A stretch of DNA of 64,000 nt from Mermis nigrescens (Eukaryota; Nematoda; Enoplea; Mermithida; Mermithidae): contig JAVLUZ010000400.1 of NCBI GenBank assembly GCA_036768485.1, positions 247,922-311,921 on the forward strand, read 5' to 3'. The position numbers and the translations under genes were made by a program. Of this stretch, positions 59,499 through 64,000 are shown piece after piece. How positions within the stretch are numbered: the first letter of the stretch is position 1; each line of letters starts with the position of its first letter. Below the pieces are notes generated by a model, which did no database searches, was not told where the DNA came from, and saw only the letters and a list, made by a program, of their open reading frames with translations.

Positions 59499-61889
59499 AT
59501 GAACCAGTCACAAACATTTAGAAGTCAGTTATTACAGCAGTATGGCCCTGACTTAATTAGAGATCTCCGCAGGTTGGATGGCATTGGGGAGAAACTAGCT
59601 CAAGCATCATCAAGTTTAACCTTCCTGATGCAATGTCGAGACCTAGGTATCATACCTACAGGTTTAAACCTTAGAGACCCTATTAACAGCAGGGGTTCAC
59701 AGAGGATACTACAGAGGGCAGGAAGAGCCCTGGTCAGAGAACGAATTAGGCATATGAGGTGGAGGAAATCTAGTCTACAGGATGCCAAGAAAGCACTGGA
59801 AGAAGACCTAGAGAGGAATATGACCTATGATCATTGGATAAGGATAAAGGGCTCAGTAGATAGATTGTACATAAGACAGCTTGAAATGGTAACACAGAGA
59901 CAGAAGGCAAAATTGGATAGACTCATGCCAAGGCAGGGACAACAGAACCTCAACCTGGATAAGGTGGTAATAAATCAGAGCCATAGACCACTGACTAATC
60001 ATGAGCAGACTGCCCTGGCAAAAGGCTTAAACTTTGCTATAGCACCAAGTCAACACCCAATTAAGAACATCATAACAGCTATTGAGTGTGCAGCCCATTT
60101 CCTGCCACAGGAACGGAAGGATGACTTTCGGTTAAAGATTAGACAAGCTATTGACAGGGTTGATAAGCCTGAGGCAAATATCAGCAAGGCAGAGCTTAGA
60201 GCTATTAAAATGCTAAAAGCAGATGACACCATAGTCATTCTACCAGCAGATAAAGGTCGTGCAGCAGTAGTGATGGACAGAATAGAGTACAACAATAAGC
60301 TGCAGCAGATCATTGATGATCCCTCAAAGTTCAAGGCCATTGGTAAACGCACACCAGTTACCAGGGTAGAGCAAGCATTAAAGAAACTGCTCAAGGAAGA
60401 AGGTCTGGACAAAGAGGTAAAAATCAAAGAAGGCTGCAAAGCACCGCATATCTATGGTTTGCCAAAGATACACAAGCCAGGAGTACCACTTAGACCGATT
60501 GTCAGTTGCATTGGGACAACTATACATCCTCTGTCAAAATATCTGGTTAAGATACTTAACCCACTGCAGCAGAACATTGCCAGCTCATTGAAGAACAGCA
60601 ACGACTTTGTGGCTAAGATAGAACCAATGGTAATACAGGAAAATACACGGCTAGTCAGCCTAGACGTTGTGAGCCTCTTCACAAGTGTCCCAACTCAGTT
60701 GGCTATAGAATGTGTATTGAATCTGCTTAGACAGGATATTACCCTAGCACAAAGAACAACTATGAGTGCTGAGGTCATTGCCAAACTGGTAGAATATTGT
60801 GTCAGGAGTACTTACTTTCAGCTTGGGGAATATTATTACCAGCAAGTAGATGGGATGTCCATGGGTTCACCATTGTCACCAGTACTGTGCAACCTGTTCA
60901 TGAATGATTTAGAAAAACAGGCACTGCAAACAGCACCATATAAACCTACAATGTGGCTCAGGTACGTTGATGACACATTCATCTTGTGGGATCATGGAGA
61001 TCGGGAGTTAGAAGCTTTCCTCCAGCACATGAATAGTCAAAATCTTGCTATTCAGTTTACCATGGAGAAGGAGGTGGAAGGCACACTGCCTTTCCTGGAT
61101 GTACTAGTTAAGAGATCCCATGACCATCTAGAGACATCAGTGTACCGTAAGCCAACACATACAGGTCAATACCTAAACTACCAGTCGAACCATCAGAAAT
61201 GCACAAAGGCAGGTATAGTTAGAGGAATGGCCATGAGATGTAGGAGCATATGCCAAACAAATCACAGTAAAGAAGGTGAACATCAGAAAATACTTAAGGA
61301 GTTTCAAGCTAATGGATACCCTGGCCCATTAATACAAAGAGCCCTACAACTTGCACCCTCAAGGGATGATGCAACTAACTACATTGCAACAGCAGTAGTA
61401 CCATTTAGTGGGGCATTAACCATGAAGCTTAAGCGAGTGTGCAAAGCATATGGAGTGCGCCTTGTGGCAAAGAGTGAAGACACCATCAGAAAAAGACTAC
61501 AAAGTGTTGCCCCAAAGAGACCCTTAGATCTACGGCAGGGCATAGTGTATAAAGTACCACTACAATGTGGGAAGGAGTACATTGGGGAAACTGGTAGAAG
61601 TCTTAAGAAAAGACTTGGGGAACATAGGAGTGCACTAAGGAATTTGAAAGAAGAACGGAGTGGGGTTGCTGAACACTGCATAGCATGTGGGTGTAGACCA
61701 GATTTCGAGCATACATCAATACTCGCAGAAGAAAGCAATGGGTACCGTAGGAAAATACGGGAGACCCTGGAGATGGAGAGGGCTAGTGAGCAGAATGTCG
61801 GTTCAAGAAGTATTGAGATCAGTCGTATATGGAATAGAGCCCTATTGAGGAGAATACACCATGTGGAGAGGCCCTTGGCCCCAGACTAA
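59499..61889 (+). CDS. Penelope-like element copy C: RT/GIY-YIG, full length
   Basis: Full 796-residue frame with the same start (MNQSQTF) as copy A. An upstream in-frame ATG at 59433 lies in the pseudo-LTR of copy B and is not the natural start, since copy A lacks the extension. All RT motifs (DVVSLF, RYVDDTF) and the GIY-YIG nuclease are intact. Confidence 0.94.
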   Translation: MNQSQTFRSQLLQQYGPDLIRDLRRLDGIGEKLAQASSSLTFLMQCRDLGIIPTGLNLRDPINSRGSQRILQRAGRALVRERIRHMRWRKSSLQDAKKALEEDLERNMTYDHWIRIKGSVDRLYIRQLEMVTQRQKAKLDRLMPRQGQQNLNLDKVVINQSHRPLTNHEQTALAKGLNFAIAPSQHPIKNIITAIECAAHFLPQERKDDFRLKIRQAIDRVDKPEANISKAELRAIKMLKADDTIVILPADKGRAAVVMDRIEYNNKLQQIIDDPSKFKAIGKRTPVTRVEQALKKLLKEEGLDKEVKIKEGCKAPHIYGLPKIHKPGVPLRPIVSCIGTTIHPLSKYLVKILNPLQQNIASSLKNSNDFVAKIEPMVIQENTRLVSLDVVSLFTSVPTQLAIECVLNLLRQDITLAQRTTMSAEVIAKLVEYCVRSTYFQLGEYYYQQVDGMSMGSPLSPVLCNLFMNDLEKQALQTAPYKPTMWLRYVDDTFILWDHGDRELEAFLQHMNSQNLAIQFTMEKEVEGTLPFLDVLVKRSHDHLETSVYRKPTHTGQYLNYQSNHQKCTKAGIVRGMAMRCRSICQTNHSKEGEHQKILKEFQANGYPGPLIQRALQLAPSRDDATNYIATAVVPFSGALTMKLKRVCKAYGVRLVAKSEDTIRKRLQSVAPKRPLDLRQGIVYKVPLQCGKEYIGETGRSLKKRLGEHRSALRNLKEERSGVAEHCIACGCRPDFEHTSILAEESNGYRRKIRETLEMERASEQNVGSRSIEISRIWNRALLRRIHHVERPLAPD

Positions 61890-62177
61890 AAATATTATTA
61901 TGTTACTTTAAAAGGAACAAATAATATTATACAACTGGCCCAGTGAAGCTCAGTTGGTAAAACCACAGACTCTAGAAATAAATGATACTTAGCTGTAAGG
62001 TTCGATTCCTGGTGCCCACAACTTCTTATATTCTGTAAGAGCCTGACGACGACGGTAGGTTAACTGTCGAAACGTTGCGTATTATTCTTAACATTGTATT
62101 GTACCTACGGGTTTGAATAAAGCATTATTATTATTTTATGTGACTGCCAATAGGCCAAAAATACACTTTCTTTAGAT
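61890..62177 (+). repeat. Penelope pseudo-LTR, 3' side of copy C
   Basis: Same segment as the other two, followed by about 33 bases of a new copy (start codon onward) up to the target duplication. Confidence 0.88.
62041..62081 (+). ncRNA. Hammerhead ribozyme-like motif (copy C, 3')
   Basis: Same motif as at 59361, with CTGACGA at 62043 and GAAA at 62069. Confidence 0.62.
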
Positions 62178-62270
62178 ATGAACCAGTCACAAACATTTAG
62201 AAGTCAGTTCCAATGATGATCGTTTACCGCCAGTTGTAGTTTTAACGCGTGCTGCATGCAGGGTGGAAGG

Positions 62271-62517
62271 CACACCTGGGTTAGGGGTTTGGGGTAGTGC
62301 ACTTCCAGAATCCAAAATACCCCCCAGAAATCAAAATACCCCCCAGAATTCAATTTTTGAAATTTTTTTGTTTTTATGCAATTTTTTGATGCCAATGGAT
62401 AGTGCTTGATGAGAAACGTCGAAAAACGGTGTTTTTATTGCCATACCACCATTTTTAAGGCCATTTTTTGACCTTCAAAAATCTTGCACCCCAGAATTTT
62501 CTTGCTGCCCACTTATG
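62271..62517 (-). mobile_element. T1 hAT-like MITE
   Basis: T1 copy with perfect duplication GTGGAAGG at 62263-62270 and 62518-62525, just right of the Penelope cluster. Confidence 0.87.
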
Positions 62518-63577
62518 GTGGAAGGTTCCCTGCGCGCCTAAGTACGTGCTTTGTGCCTGCTGTATGCAGCGCGTAAATCGGAAGGATAACAATAGCCAGG
62601 CTGGCCGTTCTTTTGACACAGGCATGGAAGAAATCGAAAATCTATTTTGTTGAAAAAATTGAACTAAATAAGCGCCTGAAGTGATTGGATAGAATAATCA
62701 TATTTTTATCACGTAATTTTATATAATATTTACATAATGATACAATTAGTAATATTAGAGGGGAACTGACATGGAATACGACTAGACAGGAATTTGGAAA
62801 TTGATTTTTAAAATTATTTTTAAAATGAATGAATCAATTAATTAATCATAAATCTTTATTCGATTCTTTTTATAGTGCTGAAAATAATAAAATTTATCAT
62901 ATGTCATACCAGCAGAGCATGGGGATTCTGGAGGGATGAAACCTAAATTATTTTGTACAGAACACCGTTGATGCTCCTTCCTTCTGGCCAAATGGCCATG
63001 GGGATTGTGACCCCAGAAGTTGAACAGACACTCTGCAAATTACTGTAGACCCCAGAATTCTATTTTTAGTTATATTTTTATGATTTACCTTATTCTGACC
63101 CCCTAGAATTTAGGTGCTGCACATTTTTAAAATTTTGTTACATAAAATAAACTAAATAATAAATATCGTTATGCCTTTAAACTACAAAATTGATAAAAAA
63201 ATTCCTCATTATCCGCTTTCAAGAATATTTTGTATCTTCGCTTTTTCATTTATTTACGTATGTACATCAATAATATATTAAGTTCAGAAATGAAATACAT
63301 CACATAGTGTCTGTCTCCTCAGGCAAGCATACAGTTCAAAAAATATTGCCTGTTCTATTATTTCGCGCAAATTTAATTCTGACCAGCCAGCTTTCTTCGC
63401 AATTTTTCTCGTTCAATTAAAGTACTTATATATGCGTATCTACCATTTTTTATTTATTTTATTCACAGACATACGCCTACACACATATTTAATAAAGGTG
63501 TTTTTGAAAACAACAAATTTTTTACCTCCTGATATTTTATCACAATAAGCTCACAAAGATTTTGCTTTGCGTTCCCT

Positions 63578-64000
63578 GGGTCTATAAGATTTTTTAATCT
63601 TTTGCTCTTCATTGGCGATGAATTTCTTTTAAAACGCCGAACGTTCTCAGCCTGAAATTAATTTTAAAATGCCCTTTTGCGGCAGAGTAATATGCAACAT
63701 CGCAAAACAGGAAGATTATTTTCTTCCATTTTTATACCCATTATCTCTTAGATGAGATTCCAATGGAGGAAACGAGAATTATAATGATATGCACGAAAAA
63801 TTCCACCTATTTTTACCTTTTTTCGGACTGGACCTGCATCATGCACTTACTTTTGAGACGCACGCATGCAAAAATCAAAGCAGTGTGACAAAAAACGCAA
63901 TATGCTAGCTGCGATCTACTAAGGCCGAACGCAATTTTAATATGACCGAACACGTTATGGCTACGGTAGAAGCGCTTACGTTCTACTGAAGCTGGTCAAT
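63578..64000 (-). repeat. Inverted repeat, right arm (runs to window edge)
   Basis: Partner of 53248-53692. It may continue beyond 64000. Confidence 0.82.

Larger units (their letters stand above)
54104..62210. mobile_element. Penelope-like element cluster: one inverted and two tandem copies
   Basis: Copy A (minus strand) meets copy B (plus strand) head to head near 56835, and B is followed directly by copy C. After C come the first ~40 bases of a further copy, ending at 62210. The cluster is bounded by an 11-base duplication, CAATGATGATC, at 54093-54103 and 62211-62221. The copies differ by only scattered bases, so the insertion is recent. Tandem copies with a pseudo-LTR and inverted partial copies are known architectures of Penelope elements. 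Confidence 0.9.

Overview
This is eukaryotic DNA, almost certainly from an arthropod and probably an insect. It is AT-rich and has small exons, GT-AG introns, conserved animal genes and a dense load of short transposons. Nothing looks bacterial: there are no operons, no Shine-Dalgarno sites, and most long open frames are transposon genes. I cannot name the species from sequence alone.

Three host genes lie in a row on the minus strand and were assembled by hand from splice sites, codon phase and protein similarity. From right to left: (1) the 3' half of GPN1, a GPN-loop GTPase (six exons, 53060 to 43723, with stop codon and AATAAA); (2) a near-complete extended synaptotagmin gene (42734 to 7020, about 35.7 kb, nineteen exons found; membrane hairpin, SMP lipid-transfer domain, C2A, C2B, C2C); (3) the first two exons of TFB1M, the mitochondrial 12S rRNA dimethyladenosine transferase (1902 to 1045), whose remainder lies off the left edge. 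Exons are 35 to 276 bp. The introns are swollen by transposons.

The mobile fraction is of five kinds. (a) Many non-autonomous hAT-like elements with 8-bp target duplications, in several families that I call T1 (about 70-330 bp, ends CAYA..TGGGCG), T2 (CAGGCACGTA ends), T3 (CATGCACAGCATG end), G, H and others, often nested. (b) One PIF/Harbinger element with both terminal repeats, a TAA duplication and a decayed transposase (4704-5904). (c) One 5'-truncated, frameshifted RTE/BovB-like retrotransposon with a 12-bp duplication (33422-36493), set between two inverted 17-bp minisatellites. (d) A young cluster of three Penelope-like elements (54104-62210), one inverted and two in tandem, with intact 796-residue RT/GIY-YIG frames; their pseudo-LTRs carry a hammerhead-ribozyme motif and a tRNA-like pol III promoter. 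(e) Simple repeats and degenerate tandem arrays.

The most unusual signal is a short GC-rich palindrome, GGCGC-GAA-GCGCC, whose core is the hyperstable DNA mini-hairpin GCGAAGC. It recurs about twenty times in otherwise AT-rich repeats of different families, often in pairs about 88-95 bp apart and once in a degenerate tandem array, with stem changes that sometimes preserve pairing. Other points of interest are a probable transposon-made intron and a one-base frameshift in the extended synaptotagmin gene. Stretches not listed as features (for example 12000-12990, 27640-28530, 28600-29690, 38340-38890, 41560-42450, 47520-47730, 50360-50870, 51430-51930, 53700-54090, 62530-63570) are AT-rich intronic or intergenic sequence in which I see no supportable gene.
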